Source of the DNA: Cupriavidus sp. U2
Lineage (GTDB): Bacteria; Pseudomonadota; Gammaproteobacteria; Burkholderiales; Burkholderiaceae
DNA length: 64,000 nt
Assembly: GCF_009663685.2 (NCBI RefSeq)
Contig: NZ_RCOG02000026.1
Location: 62,001 to 126,000, forward strand
Direction: 5' to 3'
Position 1 is the first letter of the stretch. Every line of letters begins with the position of its first letter. A program made the position numbers and the translations under genes. The notes under the pieces were generated by a model. That model had not been told where the DNA came from and did not search any database. It saw nothing but the letters and a program-made list of their open reading frames with translations. Positions 1 to 8,572 of this stretch are shown here, one piece after another.

Positions 1-1575
1 GCGGATCAGGTAGTTGCGCTGGTAGATGCTGGCTTGCGTGTAGGTGCCGCCAAGCTGGCCGGCCTTGGGCGCGGGCACTGCCGAGCGCGGCGTGACGTCG
101 GGTCCGTCCGCGGGATCGGCTGGCTTGGCGGGGTCACCTGGCTCGCCGGGACCGGTGGGGTCTGCGGGATCGGTCGGATCAGGGTCGGCAGGGTCGGTGG
201 GGCCTGTCGGGTCGGTCGGGTCGGTCGGGTCCTTCGGGTCCTTCGGGTCCACCGGGGTCTTCGGTTCGACCGGGTCCTTCGGGTCCTTCGGTTCCTTCGG
301 GTCGACAGTGGGCGGGACGGCCTCCACCTTTTCGACGGTCATGTCGAGCTTGATGTCGAGCGTCTGGTAGGACTGGTCGGCGTCCTGTCCCGCGGCGTTG
401 CGCACGGCAATCCGGTACGGGAACGCGTTGCGGATCCGGTTGCCCACCGACGTCGAGAACAGCGTCGGGTTGTCTTCGGGGCGAAGCTCGAACACCAGCG
501 ATTCGGTGCCCGTGGTGCTGGGCAGGCGGCAGGCCACCGTCGTGCCCGTGCCCGTGCCGTCCGCGCTGGCGGCCTTGTGGGCGCGCAACATTACCGGGAA
601 CGGCACGTTGTTCTCGTCAACCGCCGCCACGCGGAAGATATCGCTGGCGTTCTCGGGACAATGGCCCGTGCCGTGCTCGCGCCCGGTGGTCTGCTCATGC
701 GTCGTGGCATACCAGGCGCTGCGGCCCTGGTCGGTCCGCAGAGGCAGGACAAAACGTGCCTGCTTGCCATCGAACTGCACGGTGGTTGCCTTCGGCGCGC
801 GATGCACGATATCGATGCCCAGGCTGAAGGTCTTCAGCACCGGCCGATTCGGCAGGTCGTTGCCCACGGCCTGCACGCTCACGCGATGCATTGCCGGCGT
901 GCGGTAGCGCGTGCCCGGTGTCAGGCGCGGATTGTCTGCGGGTTCGTACCAGACCACCAGCGTGCCGGGGCCGGCAGGGCCGCCGTTGCCGTCGATCTGC
1001 ACGCGCTTTCCGTCATAGCCCGTGCCGGTCATATTGCGCTGGGCGCGCAGCCGGACAGGCGCCAGCCGGCCCGGCATCGAAACGTCTTCCGCCATGACGT
1101 CGATGACGGAAAACTCGCCTTCCAGGGCCGGCCGGTTGCTGTGGCGCGTATTGCCGTGCAGCGGCGTCACGAAATGCACGCTGGTCTTTTCCTTGTTCGG
1201 CACGACGTAGACCACGGGCTTGCCCGGCTCGGCGCCCTGGATCGACACGAGCAGGTCCGGCGTGGCGGACGGCGGCACGTGTTCACCGATATCGAACCAC
1301 AGCTGTGCGGTGGGACTGCGGTGCGCGCCGAAGTAGATCGCATGATCCACGCCGGGGCGTTGGCCGGGGTGCGCGAAGCGGTCGTTCGCCCAGACGCGTT
1401 TTTCATACGTCACGCAGCTTTTGGGCGGATAGCGATCGAAGCCGGTCCATTCCGAAATCGTGCGACAGGCATCCGGGGTCGTTGGCCGGGCGGCGTCGGC
1501 GCCGCCTGCGGTGGTTAGCAGCAAGGCGAAGGCGGCAGACGGAATGGCTGCGCGCCGCAGGGATGTGCTTTTCAT
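1..1575 (-). CDS. secreted Pro/Asp-repeat protein, 3' end beyond window
   Basis: The frame is open from an ATG at 1575 to the window edge (525 codons), so the C-terminus is missing. An AAGGA sits eight bases before this ATG; a second in-frame ATG at 1581 lies too close to it. The product begins with a basic N-terminus and a hydrophobic stretch ending near ADA, a Sec signal peptide. About 400 residues of predicted beta-rich sequence follow, with scattered cysteines, and then a Pro-Asp/Lys/Thr-rich tract. I do not recognise a family. The tract resembles linkers in cell-surface proteins of Burkholderiaceae, so an extracellular role is inferred. Nothing downstream on this strand is visible to suggest an operon. 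Confidence 0.75.
   Translation of the reverse strand, partial: MKSTSLRRAAIPSAAFALLLTTAGGADAARPTTPDACRTISEWTGFDRYPPKSCVTYEKRVWANDRFAHPGQRPGVDHAIYFGAHRSPTAQLWFDIGEHVPPSATPDLLVSIQGAEPGKPVVYVVPNKEKTSVHFVTPLHGNTRHSNRPALEGEFSVIDVMAEDVSMPGRLAPVRLRAQRNMTGTGYDGKRVQIDGNGGPAGPGTLVVWYEPADNPRLTPGTRYRTPAMHRVSVQAVGNDLPNRPVLKTFSLGIDIVHRAPKATTVQFDGKQARFVLPLRTDQGRSAWYATTHEQTTGREHGTGHCPENASDIFRVAAVDENNVPFPVMLRAHKAASADGTGTGTTVACRLPSTTGTESLVFELRPEDNPTLFSTSVGNRIRNAFPYRIAVRNAAGQDADQSYQTLDIKLDMTVEKVEAVPPTVDPKEPKDPKDPVEPKTPVDPKDPKDPTDPTDPTGPTDPADPDPTDPADPTGPGEPGDPAKPADPADGPDVTPRSAVPAPKAGQLGGTYTQASIYQRNYLIR
108..306 (-). repeat. Pro-Asp/Lys/Thr tandem repeat inside the secreted protein
   Basis: Read on the minus strand this tract encodes repeated three-residue units such as DPK, DPT, DPA and EPK. 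The DNA repeats units like GGGTCCTTC and GGGTCGGTC on the plus strand. It is in frame with the gene and keeps its reading frame throughout, so it is coding. Such simple repeats can change length by slippage; units are multiples of three here, so changes would lengthen or shorten a linker rather than break the gene. Confidence 0.8.
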
Positions 1576-1794
1576 GTCCATGGTCCTTGAAAAGTTGTTT
1601 TCAGGTCGCCGGAACCGGTTCGGCGACCAGACTGTGGGCCATGGACGAGAGGCCGGAAATCGCCGTTTGCTGAAATTGAGTGCCAATTGCGCGCAATAGG
1701 CTGCAATGAGACGTTTCTGGGAACAATGCAGGAAAGGGTGGCCACCTCGACTTCGCGTTATGCGCCTGACGCAGCACGTGTGGCGAACTAATTC

Positions 1795-1811
1795 GCAAAG
1801 AAATCATTTGC
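1795..1811. promoter_or_regulatory. candidate MarR operator
   Basis: An inverted repeat GCAAA and TTTGC is separated by seven bases and overlaps the -35 region of the marR promoter. MarR proteins usually bind AT-rich palindromes overlapping their own promoter, so autorepression is the natural reading. The site lies in the short divergent region shared with the secreted-protein gene. Assignment is from position and symmetry only. Confidence 0.4.
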
Positions 1812-1836
1812 ATCCTAATTAATTCACGTCTATCAT
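1808..1836 (+). promoter_or_regulatory. marR promoter, apparently leaderless
   Basis: TTGCAT (1808-1813) and TATCAT (1831-1836) are separated by exactly 17 bases, a good sigma-70 match. The MarR start codon is at 1844, only seven bases after the -10 box, and no ribosome binding site precedes it. Transcription would begin at or next to the ATG, giving a leaderless messenger. Confidence 0.5.
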
Positions 1837-1843
1837 TCGGCCC

Positions 1844-2308
1844 ATGCCACATATCGATGCGCTCCGATTCGCCTTCACCGGCCAGGTCATGCTGTCCGGT
1901 CGTCAATGGCGACAGATCAGCCAGGCCGCTGTGACCGCCCATGGCATTTCCGCCGCGGCCGCCGCGCCTTTGCTGTTTATCCGTCGACTGGGCGGCGGTG
2001 TACGCCAGGTCACGCTGGCCGACTACGTGGGCGTGGAAGGTGCCACGCTGGTGCGGCTGGTGGATCAGCTTTGCGCGGCCGATCTGGTACGCCGCGAGGT
2101 GGACCCCAGCGACCGCCGCGCCAATGTGCTGTCGCTGACCGATGCCGGCGAGCGCATGGCCGAGCGCATCGAGGCAGAACTCAAGCAACTGCGCGCCAAA
2201 GTGTTCGCAGACGTCAGCGAAGCCGACATGGCCGCCGCGCTGCGGGTGCTGGACGCGCTGTCGCGCGCCGCTGCGGCCGCTTCGGCATCTGGCAAGCAGG
2301 AGTCCTGA
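1844..2308 (+). CDS. MarR-family transcriptional regulator
   Basis: The 154-residue product has the length and pattern of MarR winged-helix regulators: an N-terminal dimerisation helix, a helix-turn-helix around residues 57-80 (VTLADYVGVEGATLVRLVDQL), and the wing signature DPSDRRANVLSLTDAG near residues 86-101. It is the first gene of a run with the FUSC pump, DUF1656, HlyD and outer-membrane genes, and its stop lies five bases before the pump start. It most likely represses this efflux operon and is released by an aromatic acid or similar ligand. The ligand is not readable from sequence. Confidence 0.9.
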   Translation: MPHIDALRFAFTGQVMLSGRQWRQISQAAVTAHGISAAAAAPLLFIRRLGGGVRQVTLADYVGVEGATLVRLVDQLCAADLVRREVDPSDRRANVLSLTDAGERMAERIEAELKQLRAKVFADVSEADMAAALRVLDALSRAAAAASASGKQES

Positions 2309-2313
2309 GCGCC

Positions 2314-4290
2314 ATGATGAGTTGGCCGTCCGCCAGGGACTGGGTGTTCTCCTTCAAGGCGTTCATCGCCGCGATGCTGGCGCTTTACATTGCGATGTAC
2401 CTGGGGCTGCCCCGGCCGTACTGGGCGATGGGCTCCGTCTACATCGTGGCGCACCCGCTCACGGGCGCCACACGCTCCAAGGCGCTGTACCGCGTGCTTG
2501 GCACGCTGCTTGGCGCCGCTGCCGCCATCGCCATGGTGCCGCCGCTCGTGAATTCGCCCCCGTTGCTGATGGGCGCCGTGGCCATCTGGGTGGCCTGCCT
2601 GCTCTACGTGGCGTTGATGCACCGCACGCCGCGCAGCTACGTGTTCATGCTGGCCGCCTATACGCTGCCGCTGGTGGCACTGCCGTCGGTCGACAATCCG
2701 ACGGGGATCTTCGACCTGGCCGTGGCCCGTTCCGAGGAAATCTGCCTGGGCATCCTGTGCGCGGCCGTAGTGGGTGCCGTCATCATGCCGGCCAGCGTCG
2801 CCAACGTGCTGCGCGACAAATCCCGCCAGTGGATGGCCGACGCCACGCTGTGGGCCACGGACATGTTGTCGCCGGCGCCTGGTGCATCGGTGTCGCGTCA
2901 TCACAGCCGCCATCGGCTGGCCGCCGACATCCTGGCGCTGGACCAGCTGATCAGCCAGTTGAGCTACGACGCCGAAAGCGCCGCCCGGGTGCGTGCCGCG
3001 CGCGAACTGCGTGGCCGCATGACCATGCTGCTGCCAGTCATGGCGTCGTTCGCGACCATCGTCGAATCGCTGCAGGCCGCTGGCGGCCTGCCCGCGCCGC
3101 TGGCCGCCCAGATGCAGGCCGTGAAGGGCTGGATCCAGGCCGGCGCCGCCGCCGACGCGCGGCCGGTGCTTTCGGCATCGCCCGTGCAGGCGGGCTGGGA
3201 AGCCGCGCTGGTGACGGCGGCGGAAGACCGGCTCCAGCAGATGCTGGCGCTGTGGCACGACTGTGTGACGCTGTGCCGGCGCCTGGGCGAAAAGCACGTC
3301 GAAGGGCAATGGGTGCCCGAATTCCTGCGCTGGGAAGTGGGCCGTGCGCGCCACTACGACCACGGCATACTGCTGTTTTCGGTCGTGACCGTCGCCATGG
3401 CGATCTACGCGATGGGCATGGTGTGGATCCACACCGGCTGGGCCGATGGGGCTGGCGCGGTGGCACTGGGTGCGATTTCCTGCTGCTTCTTCGCCGCGCT
3501 GGACGAACCTGCGCCGATGATCCGGTCGTTCTTCAACTGGAACGTGGTCTGCCTGCTGATCTCGCTGGTGATGCTGTTTGCCGTGCTGCCCGTCGCGCAT
3601 GACTTCGAGATGCTGGTGCTGATGTTCGCCGTGCCGTACCTGATCATCGGCCTGCTGGTGGCGCAGCCGCGCCTGGCGATGATCGGCATGCCGCTGGCGG
3701 TGGTCACGGCCAACGACATTGGCATCCAGGGTGCGTACAGCGCCAATTTCCAGTCGTTCTTCAACAGCAACATGGCCGGCATCGCGGGGATCGCATTCGC
3801 GCTGGTGTGGACGCTGGTGATGCGTCCGTTCGGCACCCGGGCCGCCACGCGCCGTCTGGTGCGGGCCGGCTGGAGCGATATCGCCGAGAACGCGCTGGGC
3901 AAGCACCCCGATTCGCACACCGTGCTGCGCGCCCGCATGCTGGACCGCCTGGCACAGCTGGTGCCGCGGCTGGCCGCCAGCGACAGCGAAGTCTCGACCG
4001 ATGGCTTCAGCGAAGTGCGCGTGGAGCTGACCGCGCTGGCCCTGCAGCGCGAGATGGCCGATATGCCGGCCGACGAACAGCATGCCGTGCGCCGCGTGCT
4101 GCGCAGCATTTCCACGTACTACAAGGCGCGGCTCGATGGCTCGGCCGATGCGCCGCCCGCCGCGCTGCGCACGCGCCTGGCCAACGCGCAGGACAAGGTG
4201 CGTTCGCGCGTGGCGCTGGCCGCGCTGGTCGACATGCAGGTGGCCCTGTTTCCGCCGGCGCTGCCGGCAACCGTTTCCGGAAAAGCATGA
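2314..4290 (+). CDS. FUSC-family inner-membrane efflux pump (AaeB-like)
   Basis: The 658-residue protein has two hydrophobic blocks of several membrane helices each (about residues 10-165 and 350-510) separated by a soluble helical segment, the FUSC/AaeB arrangement. AaeB proteins export aromatic carboxylic acids such as p-hydroxybenzoate with an HlyD-type partner. I chose the ATG at 2314 because AGGAG lies at 2298-2302; a second ATG follows at 2317. The gene's stop overlaps the next start (ATGA), so translation is probably coupled. Membership of the pump family is clear; the substrate is inferred from family and neighbours only. Confidence 0.88.
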   Translation: MMSWPSARDWVFSFKAFIAAMLALYIAMYLGLPRPYWAMGSVYIVAHPLTGATRSKALYRVLGTLLGAAAAIAMVPPLVNSPPLLMGAVAIWVACLLYVALMHRTPRSYVFMLAAYTLPLVALPSVDNPTGIFDLAVARSEEICLGILCAAVVGAVIMPASVANVLRDKSRQWMADATLWATDMLSPAPGASVSRHHSRHRLAADILALDQLISQLSYDAESAARVRAARELRGRMTMLLPVMASFATIVESLQAAGGLPAPLAAQMQAVKGWIQAGAAADARPVLSASPVQAGWEAALVTAAEDRLQQMLALWHDCVTLCRRLGEKHVEGQWVPEFLRWEVGRARHYDHGILLFSVVTVAMAIYAMGMVWIHTGWADGAGAVALGAISCCFFAALDEPAPMIRSFFNWNVVCLLISLVMLFAVLPVAHDFEMLVLMFAVPYLIIGLLVAQPRLAMIGMPLAVVTANDIGIQGAYSANFQSFFNSNMAGIAGIAFALVWTLVMRPFGTRAATRRLVRAGWSDIAENALGKHPDSHTVLRARMLDRLAQLVPRLAASDSEVSTDGFSEVRVELTALALQREMADMPADEQHAVRRVLRSISTYYKARLDGSADAPPAALRTRLANAQDKVRSRVALAALVDMQVALFPPALPATVSGKA

Positions 4291-4499
4291 TGCCCGGTGA
4301 AATCAGTATCTATGGCGTGTTCATCCCCAGCTTGCTGGTGTGGATGCTCGCGGCCTTTCTCATCACGAGTGCCGCACGCGCGGTGTTGTCGCGCGTGGGC
4401 TTCTACCGGCTCGTGTGGCACCGATCCCTCTTCAATCTGGCGCTGTACGCGATCATCCTCGGTGGGGTGGTTGCCATGGTGCCGTGGCTGCAATCATGA
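4287..4499 (+). CDS. DUF1656 small membrane protein (AaeX-like)
   Basis: This 70-residue protein opens with MMPGEISIYGVFIPSLLVWM and has two membrane helices with a short basic loop, typical of DUF1656. Such proteins are found between FUSC pumps and HlyD adaptors, as aaeX is in E. coli, and their exact role is unknown. It overlaps the pump gene by four bases and the adaptor gene by four bases. Two ATGs (4287 and 4290) are possible starts. Confidence 0.88.
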   Translation: MMPGEISIYGVFIPSLLVWMLAAFLITSAARAVLSRVGFYRLVWHRSLFNLALYAIILGGVVAMVPWLQS

Positions 4500-5470
4500 A
4501 ACTCAGACTCTCTTCGCTCGGGCCGGTCGTGTTGACGCTGGCCGTCACTGCCGCTGGCGCGGTCGTTGTCAAACACCTGTGGGACTACTACACGGTGGCC
4601 CCGTGGACCCGCGACGGGCACATCCGTGCCGACGTGGTGCAGGTGGCGCCTGACGTTTCGGGGCTGGTCACGCGCATCGCCGTCAAGGACAACCAGCACG
4701 TGAAGGCGGGCGACGTCCTGTTCGAAATCGACCACGAACGCTATGCGCTGGCGCTGCGCCAGGCCGAAGCCACCGCCGCGGCGGTGCGCGCCAGCCTGTC
4801 CCAGGCGCGCCGCGAGGCGTCGCGCAGCCAGAAGCTGTCAGACGTGGTGTCGAAGGAGATCATCGAAGAGGGCCTGGCCAAGGTGCAGCAGGGCGAAGCC
4901 CAGCTGGCGCAGGCTGACGCGGCCATCGGCGTGGCCAGGCTGAACCTGGAGCGCACGAAGGTGCTGAGCCCGGTGGAGGGCTACGTCAACGACCGCCTGC
5001 CGCGTCTGGGCGATTACGTGGTGACCGGCAAGCCGGTGCTGTCGATGGTGGACTCGAACTCGTTCCACGTGGAAGGCTATTTCGAGGAAACCAAGCTGCA
5101 GGGCATCCATATCGGCAGCACGGTCGACATCCGCATCATGGGCGAGAAGCGCGTGCTGCAAGGTCATGTGCAAAGCATCGCGGCCGGTATCGAGGATCGC
5201 GACCGTACCAACGGATCGAACCTGCTGCCGAACGTGAACCCGACGTTCAACTGGGTGCGCCTGGCCCAGCGCGTGCCGGTGCGCATCCAGTTCGACCAGA
5301 TGCCCGAGGACGTGCGCCTGGTGGCGGGCCGTACCGCCACGGTGTCCGTGAAGGCGGATGGCCAGTCGAACGACAAGCCTGCCACGCCGGCGGCGGCTGA
5401 CAAGAGTGCCTCGCATGACAAGGTCGCGCTGGCCGGCAAGGGCGCGTCCACAACCGGAGTGCTGCAGTGA
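4496..5470 (+). CDS. HlyD-family periplasmic adaptor (AaeA-like)
   Basis: The 324-residue product has one N-terminal membrane anchor (residues about 7-27), a biotinyl-lipoyl-like half motif (VAPDVSGLVTRIAVKDNQHV), an alpha-hairpin around residues 80-150, the second lipoyl half (LSPVEGYVNDRLPRLGDYV), and a beta-barrel domain. This is the membrane-fusion protein that links the FUSC pump to the outer-membrane channel. The last 40 residues are a low-complexity Lys/Ala/Ser tail not usual for the family. Start and stop overlap both neighbours, consistent with one operon. Confidence 0.92.
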   Translation: MKLRLSSLGPVVLTLAVTAAGAVVVKHLWDYYTVAPWTRDGHIRADVVQVAPDVSGLVTRIAVKDNQHVKAGDVLFEIDHERYALALRQAEATAAAVRASLSQARREASRSQKLSDVVSKEIIEEGLAKVQQGEAQLAQADAAIGVARLNLERTKVLSPVEGYVNDRLPRLGDYVVTGKPVLSMVDSNSFHVEGYFEETKLQGIHIGSTVDIRIMGEKRVLQGHVQSIAAGIEDRDRTNGSNLLPNVNPTFNWVRLAQRVPVRIQFDQMPEDVRLVAGRTATVSVKADGQSNDKPATPAAADKSASHDKVALAGKGASTTGVLQ

Positions 5471-6960
5471 AACGCTTTGCCCGTGCCACGCTGGCGGCGA
5501 TGTTGCCGCTGGCGCTGGCCGCCTGCATGACCGTCGGCCCCGACCACAAGGTGCCCGACGACGCGGCCGTGAAGTCTGCCGCGGCCAACGGCCCGTTCGC
5601 CCATAGCGACAGCGACGCCGTATCCATTGCCGACGTGCCGAACGACTGGTGGCGCCTGTACGACGATCCGCATATCGATGACCTCGTGCAGCAGGCGCTG
5701 GTTGCCAACACCGATCTGCGCGTGGCGGCGGCCAATCTCAAGCGGTCGATCGCGGTCTACCACGAGGTGGAAGCCGAGAACCTGCCCGAGGCCAAGTTCA
5801 AGGCCAGCGCCGAGCGCGGCCAGATTGCCGGCGAGCCGCTGCTGCACGAAGAAAAGATCCCGGCGATGAACTTCGGCGACATCGGTTTCCAGGTGTCGTA
5901 CCTGATTGATTTCTGGGGCAAGCTCAAGCGCGCCGACGAGGCCGCGCTGGCAGCCGCCCAGGCCAGCCACGCCGCACTGGACCAGGCCCGCGTGGGCGTG
6001 GTGGCCGAGACCGTGCGTGCCTATGTGCAAGGCTGCACGGCCACGCACGAATTGCATGTGGCCCAGCATCAGCTTGAGCTGCAGGAACGCGGGGCGCAGC
6101 TGGCGCAGAAGCTGGTCGATGCCGGCCGTGGCCAGCCAACCGATGTGTTGCGTGCCCAGGCCCAGGCCGACACGCTGCGGGCCGTGCTGCCGAAGTATCG
6201 TGCCGAGCAGGAAGGCGCGGCATACCGCCTGGCCGTGATGCTGGGCAAGCCGCCGATGGCACTCGATGTGAACAGCGTGGCCTGCGAACATGTGCCTGCG
6301 CTGAAGCAGCCGCTGCCCGTGGGTGACGGCACCGCGCTGCTCAAGCGTCGCCCGGACGTGCGGCAGGCCGAGCGCGAACTGGCGTCCGCAACGGCCAAGA
6401 TCGGCGTGGCCACGGCGGACCTGTTTCCGCAGATCCGCATTGGCGCATCGGCCGGCTTCACCGGTATTCTCGACCACCTGGGCCAGGCGCCGACCGCGCA
6501 CTGGGGCTGGGGTCCGGCGCTGTCGTGGACGATTCCGACCAGCGGCACGCGGGCGCGTCTCCACAACACCGAGTACGGTGCCGAAGGCGCGCTGGCGCAT
6601 TTCGATGGCGTGGTGCTGAAGGCGCTGCGCGAAACGCAGACGGCGTTGTCGGCCTATACGCATGAACTGGAGCGCAACCAGTCGCTGCGCGCGGCGCGCG
6701 ACAAGGCCGACGAGGCCGCGCGCCAGAACCGCTTGCTGTGGCAGGCCGGCCGGTCGCCCTATCTGCAGAGCCTGGATGCCGACCGTACGCTGGCCAACAC
6801 CGATGCCGCCCTGGCCGCGTCGGACGCCCAGGTGGCCATGGATCAGGTGAACCTGTTCCTGGCGCTCGGCGGCGGCTGGCAGAACGCGCCGGCCATCGCC
6901 AGCCATCCGGTGGGCAAGGAAGCGGGCGCTGCGGCCGGGCATCAACCGGAAGCGCATTGA
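5467..6960 (+). CDS. NodT-type outer-membrane efflux lipoprotein
   Basis: The 497-residue product begins with a lipoprotein signal peptide and a lipobox (LALAAC, Cys20), then the MTVGPDHKVPD stretch characteristic of the NodT/OprM family. Two outer-membrane-efflux repeats follow, each with long coiled helices. It would be the outer-membrane channel of the tripartite pump. The start is GTG at 5467, overlapping the adaptor's stop codon, which supports coupled translation. The C-terminus carries a short His/Ala-rich tail. Confidence 0.92.
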   Translation: MKRFARATLAAMLPLALAACMTVGPDHKVPDDAAVKSAAANGPFAHSDSDAVSIADVPNDWWRLYDDPHIDDLVQQALVANTDLRVAAANLKRSIAVYHEVEAENLPEAKFKASAERGQIAGEPLLHEEKIPAMNFGDIGFQVSYLIDFWGKLKRADEAALAAAQASHAALDQARVGVVAETVRAYVQGCTATHELHVAQHQLELQERGAQLAQKLVDAGRGQPTDVLRAQAQADTLRAVLPKYRAEQEGAAYRLAVMLGKPPMALDVNSVACEHVPALKQPLPVGDGTALLKRRPDVRQAERELASATAKIGVATADLFPQIRIGASAGFTGILDHLGQAPTAHWGWGPALSWTIPTSGTRARLHNTEYGAEGALAHFDGVVLKALRETQTALSAYTHELERNQSLRAARDKADEAARQNRLLWQAGRSPYLQSLDADRTLANTDAALAASDAQVAMDQVNLFLALGGGWQNAPAIASHPVGKEAGAAAGHQPEAH

Positions 6961-7028
6961 GGTAAGCTTGCGCCTCGGCCGCGCCTACCCGGTGCGGCCG
7001 TTCCTCGATTCCCAGGATAACAATACCT

Positions 7029-7841
7029 ATGAAGATGCTCTCGATCACGAAGACCCTGGCTGCCGCTACCGTGGCACTGGGCATGGCAGCTGCCGGCAGC
7101 GCGGCGGCGCAGGAACAGACGGTCCGCGTGGGCACCGTCAGCGGCCCGGACGCCGAAGTCTGGCAAGTCGTGCAGAAGGTGGCCAAGAAGAACGGCCTGA
7201 ACGTGAAGGTCGTGGAATTCAACGACTACGTGCAGCCGAATGCCGCACTCGATGCCGGCGACCTGGACGCCAACAGCTTCCAGCACCAGCCGTATCTGGA
7301 CAGCCAGATCAAGCAGCGCGGCTACAAGATGGTCAGCGTCGGCTACACGTACATTTCGCCGCTGGGCATCTATTCGAAGAATCTGAAGTCGCCCAAGGAC
7401 CTGCCGCAAGGCGCCAAGGTGGCCGTGCCCAACGATCCGTCGAACGAGAACCGCGCGCTGCTGCTGCTGGCCGCCCAGGGTGCGATCAAGCTGAAGCCGG
7501 GCGTCGGCACGAATGGCGTGAACGCCACGCCGCTGGATATCGCCGAGAACCCGAAGAAGCTCAAGATCGTGGAACTGGACGCCGCCCAGCTGGCCCGCGC
7601 GCTGCCTGACGTGGCTGCCGCCGTGATCAACACCAACTACGCGCTGGCCGCCGGCCTGCAGCCGACCACGAACGCCATCGCGCTGGAAGACATCCACAGC
7701 CCGTACGCAAACATCATCGTGGTGCGTACGCAGGACAAGGACAAGCCGTGGGTGAAGAAGCTGGTAGCCGCCTATCAATCCGATGAAGTGCGCCAGTTCA
7801 TGAAGGCCCAGTTCAAGGGTGCCATGGTGCCGTCGTTCTAA
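7029..7841 (+). CDS. MetQ/NlpA-family substrate-binding protein
   Basis: The 270-residue product matches MetQ/NlpA proteins: VRVGTVSGPDAEVWQVV near the mature N-terminus, the ALDAGDLDANSFQHQPYLD segment, and YISPLGIYSKN. MetQ delivers methionine to the MetNI ABC transporter. Two points are unusual. The signal peptide ends in AAAQEQ without a lipobox cysteine, so the protein should be soluble in the periplasm instead of lipid-anchored. No metN or metI lies beside it. An AGGA lies 11 bases before the ATG, and a strong hairpin follows the stop. Ligand specificity is open; other NlpA proteins bind other small molecules. Confidence 0.88.
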   Translation: MKMLSITKTLAAATVALGMAAAGSAAAQEQTVRVGTVSGPDAEVWQVVQKVAKKNGLNVKVVEFNDYVQPNAALDAGDLDANSFQHQPYLDSQIKQRGYKMVSVGYTYISPLGIYSKNLKSPKDLPQGAKVAVPNDPSNENRALLLLAAQGAIKLKPGVGTNGVNATPLDIAENPKKLKIVELDAAQLARALPDVAAAVINTNYALAAGLQPTTNAIALEDIHSPYANIIVVRTQDKDKPWVKKLVAAYQSDEVRQFMKAQFKGAMVPSF

Positions 7842-7870
7842 GCCGGTTGGTGCCATTTGCGCAACAGCGA

Positions 7871-7905
7871 ACGGCAGCCGGGCTCCGCGCCCGGGCTGCC
7901 GTTTT
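7871..7905 (+). terminator. intrinsic terminator after the MetQ-like gene
   Basis: A G+C-rich hairpin (ACGGCAGCC-GGGC pairing with GCCCGGGCTGCCGT, one bulged base) is followed by TTTT. It lies 30 bases after the stop codon. Confidence 0.7.
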
Positions 7906-7996
7906 CGCATCTATGCATATTTGAATTGGTTCGTTCGCATCGTCGGACGACGGCGCTAAGGTACGAGGAATGCCTTTTCGCCCCCGGAGATAGATT

Positions 7997-8560
7997 GTGT
8001 CCACGCCGCTGAAAGTTGTCGCCGTCAATGGCAGCGCCCATCAACCGTCACGCACGCTGGTGCTGATCCAGGCGCTGCTGGCCGAACTGGAGCAGCGGCT
8101 CGTGCTCGATACCCAGGTCGTTGACCTGAGCGAGATCGCCCGCCCGCTGGGTGCCGCGCTGACGCGCCAGGAGCTGCCCGCGGACATCGAGGCGCAGGTC
8201 GCGGCCATCGAGTCGGCCGATCTGGTGATTGCCGCGGCGCCCGTGTATCGCGGCTCGTTCCCGGGCCATTTCAAGCATCTGTTCGACCTGGTGGGCATGG
8301 ATGCGCTGGTCGACAAGCCGGTACTGCTGGCGGCCACCGGCGGCAGTGACCGCCACGCGCTGGTGCTGGAGCACCAGCTGCGGCCGCTGTTCAGCTTCCT
8401 GCAGGCGCTGACGCTGCCGATCGGCGTGTATGCGTCGACAGGCGATTTCGACGGCTACCAGGTGGGCAGCGGCGCGCTGGCCGATCGTATCAAACTGGCC
8501 GCCGATCGTGCCGCGCCATTGTTTGGCGCGTCGGCACGGCAACTGCGGCGCGTGGCCTGA
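7997..8560 (+). CDS. NADPH-dependent FMN reductase (SsuE/MsuE-like)
   Basis: The 187-residue flavodoxin-fold protein starts with VVAVNGSAHQPSRT, the phosphate-binding loop of NADPH-dependent FMN reductases, and carries APVYRGSFPGHFKHLFDL, a segment typical of SsuE/MsuE. These enzymes supply reduced FMN to two-component monooxygenases such as alkanesulfonate or methanesulfonate monooxygenase. No such monooxygenase is in the window, so its partner is elsewhere. The start is GTG at 7997 with GGAGA six bases upstream. Family assignment is firm; the sulfonate role is inferred from the closest-looking subfamily. Confidence 0.85.
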   Translation: MSTPLKVVAVNGSAHQPSRTLVLIQALLAELEQRLVLDTQVVDLSEIARPLGAALTRQELPADIEAQVAAIESADLVIAAAPVYRGSFPGHFKHLFDLVGMDALVDKPVLLAATGGSDRHALVLEHQLRPLFSFLQALTLPIGVYASTGDFDGYQVGSGALADRIKLAADRAAPLFGASARQLRRVA

Positions 8561-8572
8561 GGCGTTCCCGCC

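Noticed and set aside
182-306. Possible CRISPR-like or non-coding tandem repeat
   Set aside because: Units are nine bases, contiguous without spacers, and in frame with a coding sequence; it is a coding repeat.
34-1518. Long plus-strand open frame (494 codons) over the secreted-protein gene
   Set aside because: Its translation is dominated by Gly/Arg/Val repeats without any family pattern, while the minus strand has a ribosome binding site, signal peptide and sensible composition.
5164-6957. Long minus-strand open frame antisense to the efflux lipoprotein gene
   Set aside because: It is a third-position G+C effect of high-G+C DNA; the plus-strand gene has clear family motifs throughout.
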